Part shown: positions 43,251-54,621 of the stretch, one piece after another
Position numbering within the stretch: the stretch's first letter is position 1
Layout of the letters: every line of letters begins with the position of its first letter
Assembly: GCA_905221615.1 (NCBI GenBank)
Contig: CAJNDT010006014.1
Span: 170,001-234,000 of the forward strand
DNA from: Symbiodinium sp. CCMP2592
Lineage: Eukaryota; Sar; Dinophyceae; Suessiales; Symbiodiniaceae
Direction of reading: 5' to 3'
Length of the DNA stretch: 64,000 nt
Position numbers and translations under genes: made by a program
Notes under the pieces: generated by a model
The model's input: the letters and a program-made list of their open reading frames with translations, nothing else
Databases searched by the model: none
Told to the model about the DNA's origin: nothing

Positions 43251-43400
43251 GGTGGTAGTGGTAGTGGTAGTGGTAGTGGTAGTGGTAGTGGTAGTGGCAG
43301 TGGTAGTGGTAGTGGTAGTGGTAGTGGTACTGGTACTGGTACTGGTACTGGTAGTGGTAGTGGTAGTGGTAGTGGTAGTCGTAATTGTAATAGTACTAGG
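42990..43400. repeat. (AGT)n array with (GGTAGT)n end
   Basis: About 410 bp of nearly pure AGT passes into GGT/AGT and GGTACT hexamers. It yields poly-Ser, poly-Val and poly-Leu frames on either strand. It is contracted to about 70 bp in the copy at 46088-46170 and to a 27-bp stub at 61117-61143. Confidence 0.95.
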
Positions 43401-43420
43401 ACGCTCCCCTTTTCGCAGGC

Positions 43421-44076
43421 TTTGATCCGAAGTGAGGTTAATCCCGACGTGTCCTCGGCAGCACGAAACAAGGCAGCCTGGGTCTTCAAGCGAAGGTTGT
43501 CCAAGTCTTCCTGAGGGACAAAACGATGACCAGGGTGCTGAAGAGCCCTGCAGCCCCGTGAAACCCTATAAAGGCCTGATACGCAACCCGATAGAGCCAT
43601 GATAGAACTGTTACACTGTTATACTTCACCCCGCCTCTTCCGTCTTCATGTGTGCTACCTCCTGGGAGTCGGTGATGTCTTCCAGCTCTTTCGCAATGGG
43701 TGGCAGCTCCGGCGCCTTTTGTCGAAGATCTGCGAAAACTTTACATGGCCTTTACATGTGCGCAGCTGAGTGGCATTCGTCTTCAGATGCAGCCCCCGTT
43801 ACAGCACAATCGAATTCTGAGTCGACGCTTCTTCCTGCTTCCATGTCAAGGATGTGGCGATGCTCAACAGCAAACCCCGAGGCGGAAAGGTTCTCGGCCG
43901 ACCTGAACCTGCCAAGTCCTTGAAGCCCTTAAGCAGTCTTTACGCATGTCATTTTGCCCAGGTTTCTGGCCTGCTGTCACAGCTACGGTAGAATGCTTAC
44001 GATACTCTGCTTACCCTTGGGACGGCAGGTTGCAATGATGCCAGTGGTGGTGCACCGTCTCTGGCTCTTCCTGCCT
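43421..44076 (-). CDS. exons of the duplicated gene, copy 1 (upstream part)
   Basis: Minus-strand exons in order: 44076-44015 (RQEEPETVHHHWHHCNLPSQ, donor CCAAGG|GTAAGC); an uncertain exon near 43862-43808; 43729-43659 (LRQKAPELPPIAKELEDITD then SQE, acceptor TTTTCGCAG, donor GAG|GTAGCA); and 43510-43421 (EDLDNLRLKTQAALFRAAED then TSGLTSLRIK, acceptor TTTTGTCCCTCAG, possible donor AAA|GC). The last two join in phase across a 148-bp intron. All are acidic or helical and unlike the repeats around them. They lie upstream of the Tudor-like modules on the same strand; whether they are one gene is not settled. Copy 2 at 46192-46676 keeps them with a few substitutions. Confidence 0.5.
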
Positions 44077-44169
44077 CTTGAGAATGGCTCAGGGTGTTCT
44101 CGAGGGACACAAAACTTCCACGTGCAACTCGCTCTTAATCCTCCTCCTCCTCCCGACAGCGAGGAATGC

Positions 44170-44450
44170 CAGTACTAATCATAACAATAGTAATCATACG
44201 CATAATACTATAATTCTAAAACAATAACAATAACAATGACAATATCAAGAAAACTATTAATGCCAATATCTGCTACAATAAATAATTTACTAGCAGTCAT
44301 GTAGCAATATCAAAATAAATCGACAATAGCCATAGTACTAGTACTATTATGATAACAATACTAAGAATAAATATGAAAACATTCATGATATGAGTAACCG
44401 TAGTAGTACTGCTACTCATAATGAATGAAACTACGAACAAGAACAACAGT
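44170..44450. repeat. A/T-rich degenerate ATA/AAT tract
   Basis: About 280 bp of AATAATAGTAATCATA-type text, without a regular period. It is present once and not in the copy at 45.75 kb. Confidence 0.6.
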
Positions 44451-44566
44451 CATGATCCCAATGATGTCAGTAATACCAATACTATCAACAAATACTAAGC
44501 AGGACCCCAAATGCATCCGCTCTACAACAGCACAAACCCTCGCCCAAGGCCAAGGACGAAAAACAC

Positions 44567-44626
44567 ATGTGCTCGCTTGCCCCAACTCTGTGCCTTGCTC
44601 CCCAAGACTTCCTGCAAGGATCCATC
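44567..44626 (-). CDS. possible exon
   Basis: GTTTTGACTCCAG acceptor, then DGSLQEVLGSKAQSWGKRAH, then CAT|GTGTTT. It is on the same strand as the exons to its left, and could be a further upstream exon. The family is not recognised. Confidence 0.3.
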
Positions 44627-44834
44627 CTGGAGTCAAAACATGCTGTTGGGGTCTTGGGCAGGCCTTGGGGCACTTGGACTTCAGGCTGTTCTCAAGAAGT
44701 TGATGTGACGTTGATGTGTATGGATAGGTAGGTAGCTAGCTGGGTCGTTCGTGGGTTAGGTAGCACGTTGGCGAGCTATGATTTTGGTTTAGTTTAGTCT
44801 GTGGCAGCTTTGTTCAATGTAGTTTAGGTAGTTG

Positions 44835-45320
44835 TTAACTGTTACCCGAAACGAATGACGGTTTCACCGGTTTGCTATGGAGGATGCTGTCTTCCACGTA
44901 CCACTCATACAAAGCAATATTCTCGGCTTCATCAGCACGGCAACTCTGAGCTCCAAGCCGCGTGCTATTCAGCGTGTTATGTAGGAACCCGACCGTGCCT
45001 GCTCGCTTCGTTCTGGTTGATACAGCTGCAGTTCGCAAATCGCGCTTCGCATTAGCATTGCAGCTAAGACCCGCCGAGGCAGGGATTACCTCAGGTACCC
45101 TCCACCTAATCCTCCTCAAAGTTTGGAGACACCCTGTTTTTGCATTCGTTTGCCACCCCCTGATTTGTAGGCCTCCTCCCCTCCCCAGGCCCCCTTGCCC
45201 CCTCCCCCTCCCCCTTCCGCCCCCCCCTCGCCCTCCCCCTCCCCCTCCCCCAGCCGTCCGCGGCCGCATGACCAGTAGAAGAGCAGTGAGGCAGGAAGAT
45301 GGCGTTCCCGCACTCGACAC
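44835..45320 (-). CDS. 161-codon frame, unrecognised
   Basis: The frame contains a Gly/Arg run from the C-rich tract at 45165-45260 and, after it, protein-like text (ADEAENIALYEWYVEDSILH, SKPVKPSFVSGNS). There is a possible acceptor GGAGCTCAG before SCRADEAEN. It sits in the unique spacer between the two copies of the exon block. Support is weak. Confidence 0.25.
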   Translation of the reverse strand: MSSAGTPSSCLTALLLVMRPRTAGGGGGGGRGGGGRGRGRGQGGLGRGGGLQIRGWQTNAKTGCLQTLRRIRWRVPEVIPASAGLSCNANAKRDLRTAAVSTRTKRAGTVGFLHNTLNSTRLGAQSCRADEAENIALYEWYVEDSILHSKPVKPSFVSGNS

Positions 45321-45751
45321 CCAACCGTTAAAAGTTGGGGTTGAGAGGCCACCCTAGCATGGTGTATATGACATCCACTGCCCCCTCGCCCTGCCGCTAA
45401 AGAGCCGAGGCGGGCGGCGTAGCATTAAAAATCACAAAATCTCTTGTGATTGCGGCCTTGTGGACTTCTTTCGGGAGTTAAGCTTAGGTTTGCATGCAGG
45501 GGATGCCCGACCAGAAAAACTCAGCCAAAGCTCAATAAGCACGACTTAGTAGTGATAACAATAGTTTGTCAGTGGTAGTAGTTTTTTGTCACCCACATGG
45601 CAAGCCAATGGCAGCTCCACGGGGACTCAAATGGCAACTAGTCACGACGAATCCCCACAATTGAGTAGGACAGCAAAACAAAAGTTGGGGCCACAGAAGG
45701 ACTCTAGGGCTTCGTCGATCGGCTCACTCCCTCATGCTCAGAGGTGATGTG

Positions 45752-46705
45752 AAAGACTCTTCGAAGTATAGTTCAAAAAAGTATAGTATAGATTAGCAAA
45801 CAAAGTAATCCCCATAAGGCAGCAAACAGGCTTGGACGACCCGCCCATCATACTGAGCCGGGACACTCACATCATAGGCTATTTCAGACAAGATTGCTGT
45901 CAAGGTATGAGGGGCCTTGCAGGAGATCGTTGTTGAAAAACAGCAAACAACCCAGTTGGACAAACCCTGATTCAGAGGCTCACCACAACTGAGCATAACC
46001 ACTCCTCTCCTCAGTAGGCTTCCAGTGACGACAGAAAAAACATGCAGCCAAGGTCGAAGTGAGTTTGTGTTGCGAGGTGGCTCGTGTAGTAGTAGTAGTC
46101 GTCGTCGTCGTCGAAGTCGTAGTCGTAGTAGTGGTAGTGGTAGTGGTAGTCGTAATAGTAATAGTACTAGGAAGCTCCCTTTTTCGGAGGCTTTGATCCG
46201 AAGGGAGGTTAATCCCGACGTGTCCTCGGCAGCACGAAACAAGGCAGCCCGGGTCTTCAAGCGAAGGTTGTCCAAGTCTTCCTGAGGGACAAAACGATGA
46301 CCAGGGTGCTGAAGAGCCCTAGCCCTTATATGCAACCCGATAGAGCCATGATAGAACTGTTACACTGTTATACTTCACCTGAAAGCCCAAGTGAAACCCC
46401 CGCCTCTTCCGTCTTCATGTGTGCTACCTCCTGGGAGTCGGTGATGTCTTCCAGCTCTTTCGACATGGGTGGCAGCTCCGGCGCCTTTTTTCGAAGATCT
46501 GCGGTAACCTTACATGGCCTTTACATGTGCGCAGCTGAACATCACAAGTCATTTTGCCCAGGTTTCTGGCCTGCTGTCACAGCTACGGTAGAATGCTTAC
46601 AATCCTTTGCTTACCCTTGGGACGGCAGGTTGCAATGATGCCAGTGGTGGTGCACCGTCTCTGGCTCTTCCTGCCTCTTGAGAATGGCTCAGCGTGTTCT
46701 CGAGG
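45752..46705. repeat. third, partial copy of the segment edge and exon block
   Basis: The sequence from GACTCTTCGAAGTATAG matches 42665-44090 and, for its first 370 bp, 60788-61130. The (AGT)n part is reduced from ~410 to ~80 bp, and several short deletions exist between the exons (for example, most of the region matching 43750-43940 is missing). Confidence 0.9.
46192..46676 (-). CDS. exons of the duplicated gene, copy 2 (upstream part)
   Basis: 46676-46615 (HHHWHHCNLPSQ) is unchanged. 46498-46428 reads DLRKKAPELPPMSKELEDIT with three substitutions. 46281-46192 reads EDLDNLRLKTRAALFRAAED with one. The middle exon seen near 43862 is deleted here. Splice borders are intact in the three that remain. 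The downstream Tudor-like exons are absent from this copy. Confidence 0.45.
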
Positions 46706-46734
46706 CTGCCATCCTCAGCCGCCTGAAACATTAA

Positions 46735-48100
46735 GAGTGTCGGCGTTGGGGGGCGCTAATCCTTCCGTTCCACTCGCTCCACTCGCTCCACTCGCTCCAC
46801 TCGTTCCACTCGCTCCGCTCGCTCCGCTCGCTCCGCTCGCTCGACTCGCTCCACTCGTTCCACTCGTTCCACTCGCTCCACTCGCTCCACTCGTTACCTG
46901 TTCCACTGATTAGAGCGAGTGGGAGTGGAGCGAGTGGCGCGAGTGGCGCGGACGAGGCTTTGGGATGTTGAGAGTCGGGTCTGTAATCTAAAGGCCAGCT
47001 ACTCCACTACTCCGACCGTTGCAATCGTGCCAGTCGTTCCACTAGAAGCGTGTTCCACTCGTGCCACTTGCCCCAGTCGCCCCTGTACGTTACCTGTTCC
47101 ACTCTTTCCTTTAACTGAGCGAGTGGCGCGAGTGCAGCGAGTGGCGAGAGTGGCATGGAGCGAGTGGAGCGAGTGGCGCGAGTGGCCCGAGTGCATGGCC
47201 CGAGTGGCGCAAGTGGCGCGAGTGAGGTTTTGGGATGTTGAGAGTCGGGTCTGTATAATTTAAGGGAGCTACGCCACTCGTTACCTGTTCCACTGGTTAG
47301 AGCGAATGGGAGGAGCGAGTGGCGCGAGTGGCGCGGACGAGGTTTTGGGATGTTGAGAGTCGGGTCTGTAATCTAAAGGCCAGCTACTCCACTACTCCGA
47401 CCGTTCCAATCGTGCCAGTCGTTCCACTAGAAGCGTGTTCCACTCGTGCCACTCGCTCCAGTCGCCCCTGTACGTTACCTGTTCCACTCTTTCCTTTAAC
47501 TGAGCGAGTGGCGCGAGTGGAGCGAGTGGCGCGAGTGGAGCGAGTGGAGCGAGTGGCGCGAGTGGCGCGAGTGGCGCGAGTGGCGCGAGTGGCCCGAGTG
47601 GCCCGAGTGGCGCGCGGACGAGGTTTTGGGATGTTGAGAGTCGGGTCTTTATAATTTAAGGGCCAGCTACTCCACTACTCCGACCGTTCCAATCGTATCA
47701 GTCGTTCCACTAGAAGCGTGTTCCACTCGTGCCACTCTCCAGTCGCCCCTGTACGTTACTTGTTCCACTCTCTCCTTTAACTGAGCGAGTGGCGCGAGTG
47801 GAGCGAGTGGAGCGAGTGGAGCGAGTGGCGCGAGTGGCGCGAGTGGCCCGAGTGGCGCAAGTGGCGCGGACGAGGTTTTGGGATGTTGAGAGTCGGGTCT
47901 TTATAATTTAAGGGCCAGCTACTCCACTACTCCGACCGTTCCAATCGTGCCAGTCGTTCCACTAGAAGCGTGTTCCACTCGTGTAACTCGGTCCAATCGC
48001 CCCTGTACGTTACCTGTTCCACTCTTTCCCTGAACTGTGCGAGTGGCGCGAGTGGAGCGAGTGGAGCGAGTGGCGCGAGTGGCGCGGACGACTTTAATTC
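46735..48100. repeat. 9-bp (GAGTGGAGC)n minisatellite in higher-order units, left block
   Basis: First (46765-46910) the unit runs as ACTCGCTCC; then from 46915 on, as GAGTGGCGC/GAGTGGAGC. The second part is organised in about five larger units of 245-375 bp, each holding ACGAGGTTTTGGGATGTTGA, CCAGCTACTCCACTACTCCG, AGAAGCGTGTTCCACTCGTG and a variable number of 9-mers. CCACTCG and CGAGTGG in the same unit allow strong hairpins. The frames (SGASGAS, RVARVER) are repeat artefacts. Confidence 0.92.
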
Positions 48101-48119
48101 TCCCCCCCGTGTGGCCGCA

Positions 48120-51100
48120 ATGAGCGTTTTCCCCGATCCTGTTCGACATCTATGCCGCAAAGCACAAGTGTTTACCGCGATCCTTTTCGACATCCATGCC
48201 TCACAGCCAGGGTTTACCCCGATCCTGTTCGCATCTGTGCCTCAAAACACAATATTTACCCCGATCCTGTTCGACATCTATGCCTCAAAGCGAGCGTTTA
48301 CCCCGATCTTGTTCGACATCGATGCCTCAAAGCAAGCGTTTACCCCAATCTTGTTCGACATCTATGCTCAAAGCACTAACACGATCCTGTTCGACATCTA
48401 TGCCTCAAAAAAAGCGATTACCCCGATCCTGTTCGACATCTATGCCTTAAAGCAAGCGTTTACCCCGATGTTGTTCGACATCTATGCCTCAAAGCACAAG
48501 CGTTTACCTCGATCTTGTTCGACATCTATGCCTCAACTCGAGCGTTCACCTTACCCTGATCTTGTTCGTTTTCTATGCTTCAAAGCACGCGTGTACCCCG
48601 ATCTTGTTCGACATCTATGCTTGAAAGCAGGCGTTTACCCCGATCCTGTTCGACATCTGTGCCGCAAAGCACAAGTGTTTTTCCCGATCTTATTCAACAT
48701 CTATGCCTCAAAAAACAATTGTTTACCCCGATCCTGCTCGACATCTATGCCTCAAAGCAAGCATTTACCCTGATCTTGTTCGACGTCTATCCGACCTCGT
48801 TCGACATCTATGCCTCAAAGCACAAGTGCTTACCCCGATTTTGTTCGACACCTATCAAAGCACGGGTGTTTGCCCCAATCTTGTTCGACATCACTTACCC
48901 CGATCCTGTTCGACATCCATGCTTCAAAGCCAACGTTTACCCCGATCTTGTTCGACATCTATGCCGAAACTATGCCTCAAAGCGAGTGTTTACCCCGGTC
49001 TTGTTCGGCATCTATGCCTGCAAAGAGGCGTTTACAACCGATCTTGTTCGACATCTAAACCTCAAAGCACACGTGTTTACCTCGATGCTGTTCGACATCT
49101 ATGCTTCAAAGCGAGCCTTTACCCCGATCTTGTTCGACATCGATGCCTCAAAGCAAGCGTTTACCCAATCTTGTTCGACATCTTTGCCACAAAGCACGAG
49201 TGTTTACCCCGATCCTGTTCGACATCTATGCCTTAAAAAAAGCTATTACCCCGATCCTGTTCGACATCTATGCCTCAAAGCAAGCGTTGGCCCCGATCTT
49301 GTTCGACATCTATGCTTCTCAAAGCACAAGCGTTTACCCCGATCTTGTTCGACATCCATGCCTCAACTCAAGTGTTTACATTACCCCGATCTTGTTCGCA
49401 TCTATGCCTCAAAGCAAGCGTTACAGTACCCCGATCTTGTTCGAAATCTGAGCCTCAAAAGCACAAGTGTTTACCCCGATCCTGTTCGACGCTTATGCCT
49501 CAAAGCAAGCGTTTTCCCCGGTCTTGTTCGACATCTATGCCGCAAAGCACAAGTGTTTACCCCGATCGTCTTCGACATCTATGCCTCACAGCCAGCGTTT
49601 ACCCCGATCTTGTTCACATCTGTGCCTCAAAACACAATATTTACCCCGATGTTGTTCGACATCTATGCCTCAAAGCGAGCGTTTACCCCGATCTTGTTCG
49701 ACATCTATGCTTAAAAAAAGCGATTACCCCAATCTTGTTCGACATCTATGCCTCAAAGCACTAACACGATCCTGTTCGACATCTATGCCTAAAAAAAGCG
49801 ATTACCCCGATCCTGTTCGACATCTATGCCTTAAAGCAAGCGTTGACCCCGATCTTGTTCGACATTTATGTCACAAAGCACAAGTGTTTACCCCGATCCT
49901 GTTCGACACCTATCAAAGCACGGGTGTTTGCCCCAATCTGGTTCGACATCATTTACCCCGATCCTGTTCGACATACATGCTTCAATGCCAGCGTTTACCC
50001 CGATCTTGTTCGACATCTATGCCGAATCTATGCCTCAAAGCGAGTGTTTACCCCGGTCCTGTTCGGCATCTATGCCTGCAAAAAGGCGTTTACAACCGAT
50101 CTTGTTCGACATCTAAACCTCAACGCACAAGTGTTTACCTCGATGCTGTTCGACATCTATGCCTCAAAGCGAGCGTTTACCCCGATCTTGTTCGACATCG
50201 ATGCCTTAAAAAAAGCGATTACCCCGATCCTGTTCGACATCTATGCCACAAGGCAAGCGTTTACCCCGATCTTGTTTGACATCTATGCTTCAAAGCACAA
50301 GCGTTTACCCCGATCTTGTTCGACATCCATGCCTCAACTCAAGTGTTTACCTTACCCCGATCTTGTTCGCATCTATGCCTCAAAGCAAGCGTTACAGTAC
50401 CCCGATCTTGTTCGAAATCTGAGCCTCAAAAGCACAAGTGTTTACCCCGATCCTGTTCGACGCTTATGCCTCAAAGCAAGCGTTTTCCCCGATCTTGTCC
50501 GACATCTATGCCGCAAAACACAAGTGTTTACCGCGATCCTCTTCGACATCTATGCCTCAAAGCGAGCGTTTACCCCAATCTTGTTCGACATCTGTGCAGC
50601 TAAACACAATATTTACCCCGATCCTGTTCGACATCTATGCCTCAAAGCACTAACACGATCCTGTTCGACATCTATGCCTCAAAGCACAAGTGCTTACCCC
50701 GATCCTGTTCGACACCTATCAAAGCACGGGTGTTTGCCCCAATCTTGTTCGACATCACTTACCCCGATCCTGTTCGACATCCATGCTTCAAAGCCAGCGT
50801 TTACCTCGATCTTGTTCGACATCTATGCCGAAACTATGCCTCAAAGCGAGTGTTTACCCCGATCTTGTTCGACATCTATGCTTAAAAAAAGCGATTACCC
50901 CGATTCTGGTCGACATCTATGCCTCAAAGCACGAGTGTTTACCCCGATCTTGTTCGACATCTATGCCGTAAAAAAAGCGTTATCCCGATCCTGTTCGACA
51001 TCTATGCCTCAAAGCAAGCGTTTACCCCGATCTTGTTCGACATCTATGCTTCAAAGCACAAGCGTTTACCCCGATGTTGTTCGACATCCATGCCTCAACT

Positions 51101-51660
51101 CAAGTGTTTACCTTACCCCCCGATCTTGTTCGCATCTATGCCTCAAAGCAAGCGTTACAGTACCCCGATCTTGTTCGAAATCTGAGCCTCAAAAGCACAA
51201 GTGTTTACCCCGATCTTGTTCGACGCTTATGCCTCAAAGCAAGCGTTGTCCCCTGTGCAGTTCGACATCTATGCCGCAAAGCACAAGTGTTTACCGCGAT
51301 CTTCTTCGACATCTATGCCTCACAGCCAGCGTTTACCCCGATCCTGTTCGCATCTGTGCCTCAGAACACAATATTTACCCCGATCCTGTTCGACATCTAT
51401 GCCTCAAAGCGAGCGTTTACCACGATCTTGTTCGACATCGATGCCTCAAAGCAAGCGTTTACCCCGATCTTGTTCGACATCTATGCCTCAAAGCACTAAC
51501 ACGATCCTGTTCGACATCTATGCCTCAAAAAAAACGATTACCCCGATCCCGTTCGACATCTATGCCTTAAAGCAAGCGTTGACCCCGATCTTGTTCGACA
51601 TCTATGCCGAATCTATGCCTCAAAGCGAGTGTTTAACCCGGTACTGTTCGGCATCTATGC
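48120..51660 (+). repeat. 42-44 bp tandem repeat array, forward arm
   Basis: Roughly 80 copies of TTTACCCCGATCTTGTTCGA plus CATCTATGCCTCAAAGCAAGCG (42 bp); a frequent variant has CACAAGTG at the end (44 bp). All three forward frames lack stops: they encode FTPILFDIYASKQA, LPRSCSTSMPQSKR or VYPDLVRHLCLKAS, and the 42/44 mixture switches frames. The longest such frame is 575 codons (49843-51570). The minus strand is closed by TGA, TAG and TAA in each unit. Larger blocks also repeat (for example AAATCTGAGCCTCAAAAGCA near 49445, 50423 and 51180), so it is a higher-order array. Confidence 0.95.
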
Positions 51661-52166
51661 CGACACTTAAAACGCTTGCTTTGAGGCATAAGCGTCGAAC
51701 AGGATCGGGGTAAACACTTGTGCTTTTGAGGCTCAGATTTCGAACAAGATCGGGGTACTGTAACGCTTGCTTTGAGGCATAGATGCGAACAAGATCGGGG
51801 TAAGGTAAACACTTGAGTTGAGGCATGGATGTCGAACAACATCGGGGTAAACGCTTGTGCTTTGAAGCATAGATGTCGAACAAGATCGGGGTAAACGCTT
51901 CCTTTGATGCATAGATGTCGAACAGGATCGGGGTAATCGCTTTTTTTACGGCATAGATGTCGAACAGGATCGGGGTAAACACTCGTGCTTTGTGGCATAG
52001 ATGTCGAACAAGATTGGGGTACACGCTTGCTTTGAGGCATCGATGTCGAACAAGATCGGGGTAAACGCTCGCTTTGAGGCATAGATGTCGAACAGCATCG
52101 AGGTAAACACTGGTGCTTTGAGGTTTAGATGTCGAACAAGATCGGTTGTAAACGCCTTTTTGCAGG
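51661..52166 (-). repeat. 42-44 bp tandem repeat array, inverted arm
   Basis: About 12 units of the same repeat on the opposite strand. The order of its variants (CTCAAAAGCACAAGTG..., GCATCTATGCC..., CTCAACTCAAGTG) matches a block of the forward arm in reverse, so it arose by inverted duplication. The junction near 51655-51670 shows no transposon. Confidence 0.93.
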
Positions 52167-53016
52167 CATTGGGGGGCGCTAATCCGTCTGTTCCACTCGC
52201 TCCACTCGCTCCACTCGCTCCACTCGCTCCGCTCGCTCCACTCGCTCCACTCGCTCCACTCGCTCCACTCGCTCCACTCGCTCCACTCGCTCCAATCGCT
52301 CCACTCGCTCCACTCGCTCCACTCGTTACCTGTTCCACGTTGGGAGTCGGGTCTGTAATCTAAAGGCCAGCTACTCCACTACTCCGACCGTTCCAATCGT
52401 GCCTGTCGTTCCACTAGAAGCGTGTTCCACTCGTGCCACTCGCTCCAGTCGCCCCTGTACGTTACCTGTTCCACTCTTTCCTTTAACTGAGCGAGTGGCG
52501 CGAGTGGAGCGAGTGGAGCGAGTGGCGCGAGTGGCGCGAGTGGCGCGAGTGGCGCAAGTGGCGCGAGTGGCGCGGACGAGGTTTTGGGATGTTGAGAGTC
52601 GGGTCTTTATATTTAAGGGCCAGCTACTCCACTACTCCGACCGTTCCAATCGTACCAGTCGTTCCACTAGAAGCGTGTTCCACTCGTGCCACTCGCTCCA
52701 GTCGCCCCTGTACGTTACCTGTTCCATTCTTTCCGTTGACTGAGCGAGTGGCGCGAGTGGAGCGAGTGGCGCGAGTGGGGCGAGTGGAGCGAGTGGCGCG
52801 AGTGGCGCGAGTGGCACAAGTGGCGCGACTGGCACGGACGAGGTTTTGGGATGTTGAGAGTCGGGTCTTTATAATTTAAGGGCCAGCTACTCCACTACTC
52901 CGACCGTTCCAATCGTACCAGTCGTTCCACTAGAAGCGTGTTCCACTCGTGCCACTCGCTCCAGTCGTCCCTGTACGTTACCTGTTCCACTCTTTCCTTG
53001 AACTGAGCGAGTGGCG
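52167..53016. repeat. 9-bp minisatellite, right block
   Basis: It begins with GGCATTGGGGGGCGCTAATCC, nearly the same as the start of the left block (46742), followed by ACTCGCTCC units, then three larger units as in the left block. It passes without a spacer into the 107-bp repeat at 53017, which marks the breakpoint of the right segment copy. Confidence 0.92.
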
Positions 53017-53640
53017 CAGCAAATTGTCGAGCAGCGCACCGCAAGAGTGGTTGATTTATTGGTCATGTTTAGTATGGATACCGAAAACAGAGAGCTACAA
53101 GTTCACAGTGGAAGGGGCAGCAGCAGCAGCAAATTGTCGAGCAGCGCACTGCAAGAGTGGTTAATTTATTGGTCATGTTTAGTATGGATACCGAAAACAG
53201 AGAGCTACAAGTTCAGAGTGGAAGGGGCAGCAGCAGCAAATTATCGAGCAGCGCACCGCAAGAGTGGTTAATTTATTGGCCATGTTTAGTATGGATACCG
53301 AAAACAGAGAGCTACAAGTTCACAGTGGAAGGGGCAGCAGCAGCAGCAAATTGTCGAGCAGCGCACTGCAAGAGTGGTTAATTTATTGGTCATGTTTAGT
53401 ATGGATACCGAAAACAGAGAGCTACAAGTTCAGAGTGGAAGGGGCAGCAGCAGCAAATTATCGAGCAGCGCACCGCAAGAGTGGTTAATTTATTGGCCAT
53501 GTTTAGTATGGATACCGAAAACAGAGAGCTACAAGTTCAGAGTGGAAGAGGCAGCAGCAGCAGCAGCAGCAGCAAAATGTCGAGCAGCGCACCGCAAGAG
53601 TGGTTAATTCATTGGTCATCTTTCGTATGGATAGGTGACG
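53017..53640 (+). repeat. 107-110 bp tandem repeat, array 2 (six copies)
   Basis: Unit starts at 53078, 53188, 53295, 53405 and 53512 alternate between 110 and 107 bp, depending on one CAG. GTTCACAGTGG/GTTCAGAGTGG variants alternate too, so the array grew by duplication of dimers. Array 1 has only four units. Confidence 0.92.
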
Positions 53641-54621
53641 TGCCACTGTCAGTGCACGAGGTCTCTTGCAAGAGCTCGATTGACCTTAAATTGAAGAAAT
53701 GCTTTCTCGGCACTGGTTGGGGATTGTAGTTTCTGCGCTTTGCTCAGCTACCCATAGCTCATACATCCCAAAAAAAACCTCCTACAGCCGGAAGTAAAGC
53801 CTCAAGTCACACAACGGGCCTTCTTCAGGGCGGCCGCTTTTAGCCGCCCTGCCCTCTCCCGCATGGATACCTCCAGTTTCGACATGCTACGAATACGGTA
53901 CGGTATTCTTACTTGCCAAGGGCTTCTGGGTCCAACCTGGCATGCTGCACTGATGTGCTACAACTGCAAGACGTACGAGTAGCGATTCGGAAGTTTCCGA
54001 TCCCTTCTTGTCATTGCCGCCCTGGCGCCTCGCTGAATGGTTTTGGGTTTTAGGATTTTAGACTTTAGGGTTTTGGTCCTGGGGCTTGTTGAGTTTGAGG
54101 GCTTAGGCAGTACACTGCAAGCTGGGTTTCTGCAGTTAGATCCGCCCTGAAACCCCGAGGCATCCCCTCGCCCGATCTCATCAGCTATTGCACGTCCCGG
54201 AAGTGAGGTCCCGGTGGTTTAGGGTCTAGGCTTTAGCCCCAAAACCATAAACCGTTTGGGTTTAAGAGTTACTGCTTATAAAGGTTTGGGGGTCCAGGGG
54301 CAAGGTTGAGGTTTTACATGGGTTGGAGAAGCCAAACCTTGCACAGTTGCAAAAAAACCGTCCATAACCCCCGCAACCAAGAGGCGTACACACCAAAACC
54401 ATAAGTGATAACCTCGACCCAACAGACCCAGAAATCCCAAACGGCCATCCTCAGCCAAAGTGCGGTCCGGCGTAGGATGAGGGTCGAGGAGGTGCGTTCA
54501 GGGTTTAGGGTTTGATGGGCTCCAGGGTCTATCGTTGTTAGCTGATCAGGCGAACCAACGAATCGATGCAGCACCAAGCAACAGGATACGAAGCCGCCGG
54601 GCCTTTTTTCCCTAAACCCGA

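Noticed and set aside
42710..43600. 296-codon frame with a long Leu run
   Set aside because: The Leu run is the reverse complement of (AGT)n. Only the flanking exon-like part (43421-43510) is kept as a candidate.
49843..51570. 575-codon open frame as a repeat-protein gene
   Set aside because: All three forward frames are open for similar lengths and the 42/44-bp mixture switches frames. The frame follows from the repeat unit, so it is listed as repeat and discussed as a finding only.
48120..52166. CRISPR-like array
   Set aside because: The repeats are contiguous, without unique spacers, and the DNA is clearly eukaryotic.
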